This document shows, piece after piece, positions 17,767-27,317 of a stretch of 54,760 nucleotides of DNA. The position numbers and the translations under genes are program-made. This DNA comes from Nostoc linckia FACHB-104 (GTDB lineage: Bacteria; Cyanobacteriota; Cyanobacteriia; Cyanobacteriales; Nostocaceae): positions 1 to 54,760 of the forward strand of contig NZ_JACJQJ010000055.1 in assembly GCF_014696615.1 (NCBI RefSeq). The letters run 5' to 3'. The notes below the pieces were generated by a model. It worked only from the letters and a program-made list of their open reading frames with translations. It was not told where the DNA came from and searched no databases. How positions within the stretch are numbered: the stretch's first letter is position 1; every line of letters begins with the position of its first letter.

Positions 17767-18330
17767 TTAACTATTGGGTACAGGAGAAATAGAAGTTTCT
17801 TCTGATACTGGGCGAGGAAAACTGGGCAAATCAATGCCACTATGGTTAGCATTACGGCTTTTTAGCGCTAATCGGTAACTTACGCTTTGTAATTCTGCTT
17901 GCAGTTGCCGATTTTCTCGTTGTAGTATTGCTACTTTTTCTCTCACAGGAGCCATGCGCTCCTCGAATTTGCGACGATATATTTGAGGTAACTCCTGTAC
18001 TACTTGCTCCAACATCCGACTGCGATCGGTCAATTCCTGCACATTCTGTCGCAATTGGTAAATTTCGGTATCACGTGCAGTAATTTGCTCTTGGTAGAAT
18101 GTCACCTGTTGTTCAATAGCTTGCAGTTGTTCCTGCAAAGCCTGCAACTGCTTGGTATCTTGCTCTGGCTCTGGTGGCTTTTGGGGCATAAAGCTAGTAT
18201 TGCCCTTCACCAGTCGGAAGAGTTCTTGTGATAGCTGTTGCACTAATTGATCGCGAAGCTGCAACTCTTGGCGCAGTTGCGATACTTCGGTAGAGAGAGC
18301 TTGGATGTTGGATGTATCAGATTGGCTCAC
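17767..18330 (-). CDS. Coiled-coil protein of unknown function
   Basis: A 187-residue, Gln/Glu/Leu-rich protein. Two long heptad regions (about residues 10-45 and 60-155) are separated by a Pro-rich linker (FMPQKPPEPEQD) and followed by a Pro/Ser tail. No signal peptide or membrane segment is seen. The segment EQVVQELPQIYRRKFEERM has the look of a conserved motif, but I know no named family. It is a probable structural or adaptor protein. The rpsF gene lies upstream on the same strand but about 190 bp away, beyond a terminator. Confidence 0.75.
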   Translation of the reverse strand: MSQSDTSNIQALSTEVSQLRQELQLRDQLVQQLSQELFRLVKGNTSFMPQKPPEPEQDTKQLQALQEQLQAIEQQVTFYQEQITARDTEIYQLRQNVQELTDRSRMLEQVVQELPQIYRRKFEERMAPVREKVAILQRENRQLQAELQSVSYRLALKSRNANHSGIDLPSFPRPVSEETSISPVPNS

Positions 18331-18480
18331 AGCGGCTTACAGCTCCCATTCAAAATCTTATGCACTTTTAGGTAGAACTGCGGTCATACTTGCTTTGGCA
18401 AGTACTTGTTAATTTAGCATTACTAGCCAATTTAGTCAGAAAAAAAAGCACATTTTTTTTGAGTTTTATGTTACTCAATT

Positions 18481-18513
18481 TTAAGTGCTGAGGAGGTAAC
18501 TCTCAGCACTTAA
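18481..18513 (-). terminator. Terminator of rpsF
   Basis: TTAAGTGCTGAG (18481-18492) and CTCAGCACTTAA (18502-18513) form a perfect 12-bp stem, 6 bp beyond the rpsF stop. On the minus strand AAAATTG follows, so the U-tract is weak. Confidence 0.75.
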
Positions 18514-18518
18514 CTTGC

Positions 18519-18845
18519 TTAAGCGGTTACAGCCACTTGTTCTGCTTTTTCCTCGTGAACATCCTGTTTAATAGTCAGGTAGCGAATGACTTCTTCGCTT
18601 AAACGCATAGCCCTTTCTACAGGGGCGATCGCAGTTCCCGGGCCAGTATAGTTGAATTGAATGTAAATGCCATCCCGCTGCTTTTTAATTTCATAAGCTA
18701 GACGACGCTTGCCACGATTTTGAATTTGGATATCTTCTGCACCGTGTTCTTTGAGCAAGTTCTGATATTTAGTGATCGCTTGCTCTACTTGTTCGTCTCC
18801 TAGGTCAGGACGCAGGATGAACATTGTTTCATAAACTATCGACAT
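18519..18845 (-). CDS. rpsF: 30S ribosomal protein S6
   Basis: A 108-residue small-subunit protein that binds 16S rRNA with S18. It begins [15 protein letters not shown] and contains [17 protein letters not shown], both typical of S6. The frame extends upstream to 18887, but the ATG at 18845 has a strong AGGAG 9 nt ahead and gives the family N terminus. In many bacteria rpsF is with rpsR and ssb; here it stands alone and is followed by its own terminator, as in other cyanobacteria. Confidence 0.95.
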   Translation of the reverse strand: MSIVYETMFILRPDLGDEQVEQAITKYQNLLKEHGAEDIQIQNRGKRRLAYEIKKQRDGIYIQFNYTGPGTAIAPVERAMRLSEEVIRYLTIKQDVHEEKAEQVAVTA

Positions 18846-19078
18846 GGTTTTTCGTCTCCTTATGGACAAAATGGCTGCTAGTGCCAATTTATACTTTTAC
18901 TGCCAGAAGCAAGCTCAGTAATAATCAACATCTGAAGCAACAAGGAACTATAATCTTACCAGTTTTCAAATTGAATCTTGAGCCAAATTAGCCAAAGTTC
19001 CGAATCTCTTAGCTAACTTAAAGGTTGCTCTTGGGATCACAGCTTGTAATTGCATCCAAAAGGACATAAATCAAGGTT

Positions 19079-19852
19079 ATGGCACAACGCTATGTGCGAG
19101 TTCAAAATCAGGAAGGACAGATTTACTATGGGTTGTTACAACTCTCCCTGAATGTCCAGGTGCTAGATGCTCCACCTTGGCTACAGGGACAACCTACAGA
19201 TTTAATCTTGGAACCAGAAGAATATCAAATTCTGGCTCCTTGTGCTCCCTCAAAAATTGTCGCAGTTGGTAAAAATTATGCTGATCATGCAGCAGAAATG
19301 GGAACTCCTGTACCAAGTGAGCCACTCCTATTTCTCAAACCGCCAACATCAATTATTGCCTCTGAGACTGAAATCAAGTATCCAGTCCTATCACAACGAG
19401 TAGACTATGAAGGCGAGTTAGCATTGATCATTGGCGATCGCACCAGTGAATGTACCCCAGAAGAAGCCCAAACTAAAATTTGGGGTTACACCATTGCTAA
19501 TGACGTAACAGCCAGGGATTTGCAAAAAAAAGATGGACAATGGACGAGAGCCAAAGGTTTTGACACCTTTTGTCCTTTGGGCCCTTGGATTGTCCGAGAA
19601 TTAAACCCGGGAGCAAGATTGCAGACCTTTCTCAATGACAATGTCAATCCAGTACAATCTAGCTGTATTGATCAAATGGTATTTCCACCAGATTTTTTGG
19701 TGTCATATATCAGTCAAGTGATGACACTAATGCCTGGAGATGTAGTACTTACAGGTACCCCAGAGGGCGTAGGTTCCTTACAACTAGGCGATCGCGTCCG
19801 TGTAGAAATTGAAGGCATTGGTCGCCTAGAAAACATCGTGGTATCTCGTTAA
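19079..19852 (+). CDS. Fumarylacetoacetate hydrolase family protein
   Basis: A 257-residue FAH-superfamily enzyme. Signature segments are KIVAVGKNYADHAAEMG, PLLFLKPPTS, the metal-binding VDYEGELALIIG (ExE) with the downstream NDVTARDLQ, and the C-terminal GDVVLTGTPEGVG. Family members hydrolyse acylpyruvates or decarboxylate oxaloacetate with Mg2+; the substrate is not decided by sequence. It is convergent with the Tic20-type gene, with only 3 bp between the two stops. Confidence 0.9.
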   Translation: MAQRYVRVQNQEGQIYYGLLQLSLNVQVLDAPPWLQGQPTDLILEPEEYQILAPCAPSKIVAVGKNYADHAAEMGTPVPSEPLLFLKPPTSIIASETEIKYPVLSQRVDYEGELALIIGDRTSECTPEEAQTKIWGYTIANDVTARDLQKKDGQWTRAKGFDTFCPLGPWIVRELNPGARLQTFLNDNVNPVQSSCIDQMVFPPDFLVSYISQVMTLMPGDVVLTGTPEGVGSLQLGDRVRVEIEGIGRLENIVVSR

Positions 19853-19855
19853 TCG

Positions 19856-20335
19856 CTACCGCACTTGCATATAAACAGCATCCGAAATTGCGGGAATTTC
19901 TGCGTAACGTCCCATTAAAGACTGGGCAACAGAATATACCACTGCTGCTACTAAGCCAAGAAAGATTGTGCTAGCTACTGTTTGCACTGCAAAAGCTATC
20001 CCAGGGAGTGCGATCACCCGCAAAACTATACTGCCAAGAAACACAATAATGTCTAAAAGAATTGCCTGCATAGTGTTATAGCGAATAAAATGATTTATTT
20101 TTTCATTTCTCACTACTAAAAAAAATAAAGCAAAGAAAACAATTAGTTGCCCAAATTGCCCTAAACTACCATAAATGAGAACAATAGGCTGAAGAGGTAC
20201 CAGCAGCACTTGCAGCGCCGGAAATTCTCTAAATAAAGACACATAACCGAACATCAACCCATCAACTAAGGGTAGTAAATAAGGTAGGCAAGCAAGAATC
20301 CGGTCGGAAACAGTTGTAGACCCGCGCCAAGCCAT
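19856..20335 (-). CDS. Tic20 family membrane protein (Ycf60-like)
   Basis: A 159-residue protein with four predicted membrane helices. NHFIRYNTMQAILLDI is the signature of cyanobacterial Tic20/Ycf60 proteins, relatives of the chloroplast inner-envelope import component. The cyanobacterial role is not established, so only the family is assigned. AGGAGAA lies 7 nt before the ATG. The gene is convergent and nearly abutting with the FAH-family gene. Confidence 0.88.
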   Translation of the reverse strand: MAWRGSTTVSDRILACLPYLLPLVDGLMFGYVSLFREFPALQVLLVPLQPIVLIYGSLGQFGQLIVFFALFFLVVRNEKINHFIRYNTMQAILLDIIVFLGSIVLRVIALPGIAFAVQTVASTIFLGLVAAVVYSVAQSLMGRYAEIPAISDAVYMQVR

Positions 20336-20416
20336 TTTGCGTTCTCCTGTGGCAAAAATTCAACAGTTACTTGAGCCTAGGATAACGCAGTTACTTGCTC
20401 TTGCTAGCGAATCTAA

Positions 20417-20614
20417 TTATTCAATATTGGCAATGCGGAAACCCATCATACATTCAAACTGCTCTGGCTGTTGTGCAGTGAGTTTATTGACTTGGTGACC
20501 GCAACGCAGTTGACCTTGACTCCAACGGGGTTGACCACTCCTATCAGCTAATAAACAAGACTGGCAAACCTTCCCAGGAGTAAGGATTTGGTCTTCCATT
20601 AAAATGACTAGCAT
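20417..20614 (-). CDS. Small four-Cys protein, probable metal binding
   Basis: A 65-residue protein with C-x2-C (KVCQSCLLADRSG) and two further Cys (LRCGHQ, FECMMG), arranged like a small zinc ribbon. The frame is open to 20650, but the ATG at 20614 has AGGAGG 6 nt upstream and starts MLVILMEDQILTPG. It sits upstream of the Tic20-type gene on the same strand with about 80 bp between. I do not recognise a named family. Confidence 0.7.
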   Translation of the reverse strand: MLVILMEDQILTPGKVCQSCLLADRSGQPRWSQGQLRCGHQVNKLTAQQPEQFECMMGFRIANIE

Positions 20615-21268
20615 CTCATGCCTCCTGTAAATCCTCACTGTGTCCCACATTTTACTGAGGAAAGGATCGGCCTTTCAGACGCTCAAGCCGTAGAATTACC
20701 TGATGTTCCAGCTTTGCTCAGTTTAGACTGTGGGAAAAGTGGATTGTGATTCAAAATGGTAATGAACGCCTAAAATCAACCTCTCAGGCTTTCCTGGGCA
20801 ACAATGTGGGCAAGCGCAACTCAAACAAAATTGTCCAGTAGCCTTTAAATTTATTGTATGTTGTCTATATTTCGAGAGGGGCTTTTTTAGTTAAAAGTAA
20901 TACAGGGGTTGGGGAATGGGGACTGGGTAATTGGTAATTGGTAATTGGTAAGCTATTCGGCTTTTAAGTTGCACAATCCATTGTGAGGGCTGTTGACCGT
21001 TCACCGTTAACCGTTGACATTCAACAGTCAACAGTTAACAGTCCTTATGAGTAGTTATGCAATTTAGACGCGTATTAGCTTAATAGGGATTGGGACAAAG
21101 CTGAGAAATAATCAATGCCCAATGCCCCATTTCCAATGCCTAATAATTTATTTTCAAAAGCCATTGAACTATAGGCTTTGAAATATGTAATCTTGACTGT
21201 GGACTGTTGCTAAAATGTGACACTCAGGCAAAATACACAGTTGGGCAAATCCCCTAAGGATAGCGGAA
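20615..21268. other. Repeat-rich intergenic region upstream of glyA
   Basis: About 650 bp with no gene. It holds GGTAATT tandem repeats near 20930-20950 and an inverted array of CCGTTGAC/GTCAACAG units at about 20990-21045. A T-run following TCGAGAGGGGC near 20870-20890 resembles the end of a transcript, but no matching gene or well-formed stem was found. Confidence 0.5.
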
Positions 21269-22552
21269 GTGACTAAGACAAACTCAGACATTCTTAACTC
21301 TAGTGATCCGGCGATCGCAGAGCTACTTAATCAAGAACTACAGCGTCAACGCGACCATTTAGAGTTGATTGCTAGTGAGAACTTTACCTCTGCAGCTGTA
21401 CTGGCGGCTCAAGGTTCTGTACTGACAAATAAATATGCTGAAGGACTGCCTGGTAAACGTTACTATGGCGGTTGTGAATTTGTCGATAAAGTTGAGCAGA
21501 TAGCAATCGACCGTGCAAAACAACTTTTTGGTGCTGCTCATGCCAATGTTCAGCCCCATTCTGGCGCACAAGCAAATTTTGCGGTGTTTTTAACACTGTT
21601 AGAACCAGGCGACACAATCATGGGCATGGATTTGTCTCATGGGGGACATCTGACCCACGGTTCACCCGTGAATGTGTCCGGTAAGTGGTTCAAAGTGAAG
21701 CACTACGGCGTTAGCCAGCAAACAGAACAACTCGACTATGACCAAATTCGTGAGCTGGCGCTGAGGGAGCGTCCTAAGCTACTAATTTGCGGTTATTCAG
21801 CTTATCCCCGCATCATTGACTTTGAAAAGTTCCGCAGTATCGCAAATGAAGTTGGTGCTTACCTACTAGCTGATATTGCCCATATTGCTGGTTTAGTCGC
21901 AACTGGTCTGCATCCTAACCCCATTCCTCACTGCCATGTAGTGACCACTACTACCCATAAAACTCTACGCGGCCCTCGGGGTGGTTTGATTTTAACAGGC
22001 GACGCAGAATTGGGTAAAAAGCTCGATAAATCAGTTTTCCCCGGAACTCAAGGCGGGCCTTTAGAACATGTAATTGCGGCAAAAGCTGTAGCTTTTGGCG
22101 AAGCCCTCAAGCCAGAATTTCAAACCTATTCTGCCCAAGTGATTGAGAATGCCCGTGCTTTGGCAACTCAACTGCAAAATCGTGGTTTAAAACTAGTATC
22201 AGATGGTACAGATAACCATTTAATGCTAGTAGATTTACAGTCTATAGGCATGACAGGTAAGCAAGCGGATCAACTAGTAAGTGGCGTAAATATTACTGCT
22301 AACAAAAACACAGTTCCCTTCGATCCACAGTCACCATTTGTCACCAGTGGACTGAGATTAGGTTCACCAGCTATGACCACTAGGGGTCTAGGTGTGGCAG
22401 AATTTACCGAGATAGGTAATATTATTGCCGATCGCTTATTATCTCCAGAATCAGAGGAAGTTGCAGCTGATTGTCGGCGCAGGGTAGCAGCATTATGCGA
22501 TCGCTTCCCCCTCTACTCTCATCTAGAGATTCCTGTACCAGCTTTGGCATAG
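21269..22552 (+). CDS. glyA: Serine hydroxymethyltransferase
   Basis: GlyA interconverts serine and glycine with tetrahydrofolate using PLP. The PLP lysine is K231 in [23 protein letters not shown] and GKRYYGGCE are family hallmarks. The start is GTG at 21269 with AAGGA 8 nt upstream. Length (427) is normal. It is followed by a WecA-type transferase and cinA on the same strand, with gaps of about 220 and 150 bp. Confidence 0.97.
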   Translation: MTKTNSDILNSSDPAIAELLNQELQRQRDHLELIASENFTSAAVLAAQGSVLTNKYAEGLPGKRYYGGCEFVDKVEQIAIDRAKQLFGAAHANVQPHSGAQANFAVFLTLLEPGDTIMGMDLSHGGHLTHGSPVNVSGKWFKVKHYGVSQQTEQLDYDQIRELALRERPKLLICGYSAYPRIIDFEKFRSIANEVGAYLLADIAHIAGLVATGLHPNPIPHCHVVTTTTHKTLRGPRGGLILTGDAELGKKLDKSVFPGTQGGPLEHVIAAKAVAFGEALKPEFQTYSAQVIENARALATQLQNRGLKLVSDGTDNHLMLVDLQSIGMTGKQADQLVSGVNITANKNTVPFDPQSPFVTSGLRLGSPAMTTRGLGVAEFTEIGNIIADRLLSPESEEVAADCRRRVAALCDRFPLYSHLEIPVPALA

Positions 22553-22574
22553 GGTATGGGGCATGGGGCATGGT

Positions 22575-22627
22575 GAGACAGCGCTGCAGGAGGGTTTCCC
22601 TCCGCAGGCGACTGCGAACCCGAAGGG
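22575..22627. repeat. Small dispersed repeat after glyA
   Basis: A palindrome-rich repeat containing GGAGGGTTTCCCTCC and GCAGGCGACTGCG, inside a stretch of GGGGCAT tandem units. It resembles the small dispersed repeats found in many copies in Nostoc genomes. Confidence 0.6.
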
Positions 22628-22775
22628 GGCATGGGGCATAGGGCATAGGGCGGTTATGATTTATTCTTCCTTGCTATCCCTCTCATCCTCCTCATCCCCG
22701 TTACCAATTACCCATTACCGATGACCAATTACCTAATCTTCAATCCTTAGACAATTTACTTATTGAAAATTACAG

Positions 22776-23816
22776 ATGCCTCCTGAGATTTATCATCTTA
22801 TTTCCTTCCTAGTCGCGGCTGTAGTAGTTCTCTGGACAACACCAGATATTAGGAAAATAGGTATAAAAAGTGGACGTGTAGATCAACCTGGTGAACGCAA
22901 AGTTCATCAGCGCCCGATGGTACGCCTGGGAGGAGTTTCTATTTTCGCAGGGACTATAACTTCTCTACTCATTGTCTGGTGGTTAGGTGGATTTGGCAGT
23001 CTACCCCCAGACAAAGAATGGCAAATTTGGGGTGTAACGTTAGGTGGTCTTGGCTTTTTCCTCATTGGGTTAGCTGACGATTTGCTGAACTTGTCACCCT
23101 TATCGCGTCTGCTGATGCAAGTAATTGTGGCAGCTGGTGCGTGGAAAGCAGGCGTAAGTATAGATTTCGTCACTATTCCCACAATGGGGATTGTCAATCT
23201 AGACTGGCTGAGTTTGCCGATTACAGTAATTTGGCTGGTGGGGATGGTCAATGCCATTAATTGGATTGACGGTTTAGATGGATTAGCTGCTGGGGTAAGT
23301 GGAATTGCGGCTGTGGTAATGCTAGTTGTAGCGCTATTTATGCACCAACCAGCAGCCGCCCTAATCGCCGCAGCCCTTGCTGGTGCATCACTAGGATTTC
23401 TCCGCTACAATTTCAATCCCGCTCAAATCTTTATGGGAGATGGCGGGGCTTATTTTATGGGATTCACCCTAGCTTCTGTAGGCGTAATTGGTCTGGTAAA
23501 AATTCCTGCTTTCACAGCAGTATTATTGCCTTACCTGATTCTTGCCGTGCCAATTGTTGATATGTCAGCAGTGATTTTAGCGCGGCTACGACGTGGTAAA
23601 TCTCCGTTTACAGCCGATAAAAGCCATCTGCACCATCGACTACTCAAAGCAGGTTTATCTCATCGCTGGACAGTGTTATTTATTTATTCTCTAACCCTAT
23701 GGGTGGGAAGTTTAGCTTTAGCTATTGCTGGGATACCCAGTGGTATTGCTTACGCCTGTGCAGGTACTTCACTGCTGAGTTTCGCCGTTTGGCGAGTTTG
23801 GAAAATCTCTCGATAA
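22776..23816 (+). CDS. Undecaprenyl-phosphate GlcNAc-1-phosphate transferase-like (WecA/TagO type)
   Basis: A 346-residue polytopic protein of the MraY/WecA glycosyltransferase family 4. It has about ten membrane helices, the metal-binding LGLADDLLNLS equivalent (FLIGLADDLLNLSPL), the NAINWIDGLDGLAAG motif, FMGDGGAYFMG and the cytoplasmic HLHHRLLKAG loop, which is typical of WecA/TagO rather than MraY. It would start polysaccharide or cell-wall glycopolymer synthesis on the lipid carrier at the inner membrane. Confidence 0.9.
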   Translation: MPPEIYHLISFLVAAVVVLWTTPDIRKIGIKSGRVDQPGERKVHQRPMVRLGGVSIFAGTITSLLIVWWLGGFGSLPPDKEWQIWGVTLGGLGFFLIGLADDLLNLSPLSRLLMQVIVAAGAWKAGVSIDFVTIPTMGIVNLDWLSLPITVIWLVGMVNAINWIDGLDGLAAGVSGIAAVVMLVVALFMHQPAAALIAAALAGASLGFLRYNFNPAQIFMGDGGAYFMGFTLASVGVIGLVKIPAFTAVLLPYLILAVPIVDMSAVILARLRRGKSPFTADKSHLHHRLLKAGLSHRWTVLFIYSLTLWVGSLALAIAGIPSGIAYACAGTSLLSFAVWRVWKISR

Positions 23817-23962
23817 AATCAAGTATTTTTAATTTGACAATTAGATTTTTAGTCAGGAATTTAATCTTTGATTTGAAGCATTAAAGCCCTAACTAAAAAT
23901 CTATCAAAATTAATGAAATATAGGCTAACTAAATATTTACTAATAGTCTAAATCTAAAATCT

Positions 23963-25219
23963 ATGAGTGCAGAAATTATTTGTGTTGGTACAGAAATGTT
24001 GCTAGGAGATATTCTCAATAGCAATGCCCAATTTCTAGCGAAACAATTAGCGCAGCTAGGCATTCCCCATTACTATCAAACGGTAGTAGGAGATAACCCA
24101 GAACGGCTGAAACAAGTTATAGAAATTGCGATTTCCAGAGCGCAAATTTTGATTTTTACAGGTGGTCTTGGCCCCACACCAGATGACCTCACCTGCGAAA
24201 CCATTGCTGATTTTTTTGGCGTTCCCTTGGTAGAACGTGCTGAAATCATCGAAGATATGGCTGAGAAATTTGCCCAACGCGGTCGGGTGATGACTACTAG
24301 TAACCGCAAACAAGCGTTGATTCCTCAAGGTGCAGACATATTGCCCAACCCTACGGGAACAGCACCAGGGATTATTTGGCAACCCCGACCCAATGTAACT
24401 ATTTTGACTTTTCCTGGCGTACCCTCCGAAATGTATCGGATGTGGGAAGAAACCGCAGTACCCTATCTCAAAAGCCAAGGCTGGAGCAAAGAAATTATTC
24501 ACAGTCGAAGTTTAAGGTTTTGGGGAATTGGTGAATCTGCTTTGGCAGAAAAAGTCGCCTCCTATTTTAATTTGCTTAACCCAACAGTTGCACCTTATGC
24601 AGGTAACGGAGAAGTGCGGTTAAGAATTTCAGCTAAAGCCCCTTCTGAGGAAGCAGCAGAGGATTTAATCGTTCCGGTTGAAACCCAAATTAAAGAAATT
24701 GCTGGCTTAGATTTTTATGGTGTCGATAATGAAACTCTAGCTTCAGTAGTTGGTAAGTTATTGCTACAGTCAGATGAAACCTTATCCGTGGCAGAATCCT
24801 GTACAGGTGGCGGATTAGGGCAAATGCTGACGGAAGTTTCTGGTAGCTCAGAATACTTTTGGGGCGGGGTAATTTCTTATGACAACTCTGTGAAAGTAGG
24901 AATGCTAGGGGTTAACCCAGATGACTTGGCTAAGCTGGGTGCTGTTAGTGCTACTGTTGCAGAACAAATGGCAGTTGGGGTAAAAACTCGCCTTTCAACC
25001 ACTTGGGGATTGAGTATCACTGGTATTGCAGGCCCCACTGGCGGGACAGATACCAAGCCTGTGGGTTTGGTTTACATAGGTTTAGCGGGGCCTAAAGATG
25101 AAGTAGCTAGTTTTGAATATCGATTTGGACAAACGCGGACTCGTCCTTTTGTTCGCCATGTCAGTGCTTGTACAGCATTGGATGTATTGCGGCGGAAATT
25201 ATTGACGAGAGAAGCATAA
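23963..25219 (+). CDS. cinA: CinA family protein (nicotinamide-nucleotide amidase domain)
   Basis: A 418-residue two-domain protein. The N-terminal MoCF-like domain (IICVGTEMLLGDILNSN, FTGGLGPTPDDLT) is associated with ADP-ribose pyrophosphatase activity; the C-terminal PncC domain (SVAESCTGGGLG, YFWGGVISYDNSVK, GIAGPTGGT) deamidates NMN in pyridine nucleotide salvage. It is full length for the family. It lies downstream of the WecA-type gene, also on the plus strand. Confidence 0.94.
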   Translation: MSAEIICVGTEMLLGDILNSNAQFLAKQLAQLGIPHYYQTVVGDNPERLKQVIEIAISRAQILIFTGGLGPTPDDLTCETIADFFGVPLVERAEIIEDMAEKFAQRGRVMTTSNRKQALIPQGADILPNPTGTAPGIIWQPRPNVTILTFPGVPSEMYRMWEETAVPYLKSQGWSKEIIHSRSLRFWGIGESALAEKVASYFNLLNPTVAPYAGNGEVRLRISAKAPSEEAAEDLIVPVETQIKEIAGLDFYGVDNETLASVVGKLLLQSDETLSVAESCTGGGLGQMLTEVSGSSEYFWGGVISYDNSVKVGMLGVNPDDLAKLGAVSATVAEQMAVGVKTRLSTTWGLSITGIAGPTGGTDTKPVGLVYIGLAGPKDEVASFEYRFGQTRTRPFVRHVSACTALDVLRRKLLTREA

Positions 25220-25236
25220 ATCAAGCTGATTACAGC

Positions 25237-25485
25237 TTAATTACGTTTTAGCGTTTGTTTAATAGTCTCGATGACTTGAGCTTCTGCTGGCGTAATTACT
25301 CCATCTAAATGAGCGATTCTATGGCATTGAGCTATTAAAGGTACAGCAAAATCACTGTTAACCTGAGCCAGCAATGTTTCTAAGGATGGTGGTGATTTAA
25401 TATGAGAAGCGATCGCATCGATAGAAGCCGGACTAAAATTAGCAATTCTTCTGCTGCATTTTCTATCTGATATCTTGCAGTATTC
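25237..25485 (-). pseudogene. Remnant of a TerB-like protein gene
   Basis: On the minus strand a frame without ATG runs 82 codons between two stops and reads like protein, ending AHLDGVITPAEAQVIETIKQ. The DGxITxxE(A)xxI pattern resembles the repeated acidic motif of TerB-like helical domains. It lacks a start codon and about half of a normal TerB domain, and the DNA upstream has stops in all frames. I judge it a decayed fragment; the family call is tentative. Confidence 0.4.
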
Positions 25486-25560
25486 TCAATACAAATAAAA
25501 CACCTACTCGGTATTCAGTAAAAATGCAACCGATAACAGAAATCAAAGTGCTTAAATTAA

Positions 25561-26544
25561 CTACTTTCGCTCAAATAATGCAATTAGAGGGTGATGAGAT
25601 ACTAGGTATTGATTGAGAGTTTCGAGGGCTGATTGTTGATGACAAACATAGGCATTAATGAATAACCCAATCGTTTCTGCTATTAAATTCCGTAGTTGCT
25701 CTTCGGGTTGAGTTGCTGGAAAATCTAAGAAAGGTCTACCCGTGGTGGAATCGAAGGGATAGCATATAGAAAAATGGTTAGCACCCTCTAAAAGCAGCAA
25801 ATAATTATCTCCTCTATGACTAGAGATTGCTTCTTTGAAAGTTCTGACTATTGGGGTTGTTGGATCTTCCCAAGTGACTCCATAACGATGGCTGCTTTGA
25901 AAAATTACGCCATCACAAGTGCCGCCAATTAACATTAGTGGTACAGCATTGGGCAAGGGTAAGATTGTGCCGGATGGATATCCTATCTGTACACCTGCTG
26001 CAGTATGGGCACCATAGGCAAAAGCCGCTACAACTTGGGGAAAAAACTGTGGATTTGCACTTTCGATTGCAACTCTACCCCCAGCAGAATGACCTCCTAA
26101 AATAATATGCTGTAAATCAAGCAATCCAGCTAGAATACCCTCTGATTGTAAACGCTCTAATTCGGCTAGCAATGTTGGTAAAGCAGAGGCTGTTGGCCCT
26201 GAACCATAAGTGTTTGGAGTCAACATTTTAATATCAACACCAGGGGTCAAAGACACCATTCCGGGTAAGTTTTGGGCAACCCATGAAAATGTCACAACTA
26301 CAAGCCCACGTTCTGCCAATTTCACAGCAAGCCATTGATATATTTCCGGGCCACAGTTGATGCCGTTAAAAAAAATCACTACTTTAAAGGGAGCTAGTTG
26401 AGAATTGGCAGGAACAATACCCATATTTTGTTCCTGATTAGTACCGGAAAGTTGAGCTGGGTAGAAAACTTTTAGGTGAATAGTGTCATATGGTGAGAAA
26501 GCATCTTCGACTTTGGTAGCGTGGAAAAATGCTCGAACGCTCAT
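25561..26544 (-). CDS. Alpha/beta hydrolase (dienelactone hydrolase/chlorophyllase-like)
   Basis: A 327-residue hydrolase. The nucleophile elbow is GGHSAGG with S153; VVIFFNGINCGPEIYQWLA supplies the oxyanion region, and a late His in EGANHFSICYPF completes the likely triad. No signal peptide is seen. The overall pattern is close to chlorophyllase/PAF-acetylhydrolase-like cyanobacterial proteins, but the substrate is unknown. It lies downstream of the methyltransferase gene on the same strand with a 52-bp gap, so the two may be co-transcribed. Confidence 0.85.
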   Translation of the reverse strand: MSVRAFFHATKVEDAFSPYDTIHLKVFYPAQLSGTNQEQNMGIVPANSQLAPFKVVIFFNGINCGPEIYQWLAVKLAERGLVVVTFSWVAQNLPGMVSLTPGVDIKMLTPNTYGSGPTASALPTLLAELERLQSEGILAGLLDLQHIILGGHSAGGRVAIESANPQFFPQVVAAFAYGAHTAAGVQIGYPSGTILPLPNAVPLMLIGGTCDGVIFQSSHRYGVTWEDPTTPIVRTFKEAISSHRGDNYLLLLEGANHFSICYPFDSTTGRPFLDFPATQPEEQLRNLIAETIGLFINAYVCHQQSALETLNQYLVSHHPLIALFERK

Positions 26545-26596
26545 AACCTAAAAATTTGAGTTACTTCGGTTTAGTTAATTTTAGCGAAATATGATC

Positions 26597-27223
26597 TCAT
26601 GTTTTTTTAGCCTGAATTACTTGTAAACTTCCACCTGCATATAAAGTTGTTTTAGTAACTTCAAAGCCAATTTCTGTTAACAATTTTGGTAAATCTGTCT
26701 TGATTAATTGCCAGGCTGTTTCTGTCTCAAACAACAGCAAAAACAGTGATACCCCAGGCCAAAATATGGGATTGGTGGGAGCGTGAAAATCTATCAATGT
26801 AAATATACCCCCTGGTTTCAGAACTCGATAAACCTCACTAATAATTTGCTGCAATTGCTGAGTTTCCATTTCGTGTAATGCCACACTTGTATGCACTACA
26901 TCAAATTCGCCATTGGCAAAGGGCATATTTTCTGCAAATGCTTCGACATAGGAGGCGCTAGGTACATTTTGATTCGCCCGCTTTAACGATAAGGGAGAAG
27001 CATCTAAACCTGTTACGTTTTGTGAAAATTTCACTAAAAATTGTGTAGCCTGACCACTACCACAACATAAATCTAAAATTTTAGTGTCTGAGGAAATGGT
27101 TAAGCCTTGCAAAGCTAGTTGCCGAAACCGAGTTTCACCGCCTACACTTAACGCCGCTAAACCTGATATGCCGTCATACAACCACTGATAACGATAGCTC
27201 CAGTCTCTTAAAATTGTTGCCAT
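26597..27223 (-). CDS. Class I SAM-dependent methyltransferase
   Basis: A 208-residue enzyme with the SAM-binding motif I KILDLCCGSGQ (about residues 48-58), motif II around NVTGLDASPLSLKRA and the post-motif DVVHTSVALHEM. It is a type 11 methyltransferase in appearance; the acceptor is unknown. The final VIQAKK is soluble, with no membrane segment. It is divergent from hemH across 94 bp and upstream of the alpha/beta hydrolase gene. Confidence 0.88.
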   Translation of the reverse strand: MATILRDWSYRYQWLYDGISGLAALSVGGETRFRQLALQGLTISSDTKILDLCCGSGQATQFLVKFSQNVTGLDASPLSLKRANQNVPSASYVEAFAENMPFANGEFDVVHTSVALHEMETQQLQQIISEVYRVLKPGGIFTLIDFHAPTNPIFWPGVSLFLLLFETETAWQLIKTDLPKLLTEIGFEVTKTTLYAGGSLQVIQAKKT

Positions 27224-27317
27224 GACATCATTGAGTCCTGTTAACCTTTATATTTAATAAAGATATATTGTTAACATTAGTAAAAAAAACTGAAAGGGTT
27301 GGGGGAAAGTAACTGCT

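Noticed and set aside
20651-20900. Possible small RNA upstream of glyA ending in a T-run at about 20880
   Set aside because: The arms CCTCTC and GAGAGG are 80 nt apart and short, no promoter was seen, and known cyanobacterial motifs such as the Yfr1 core are absent.
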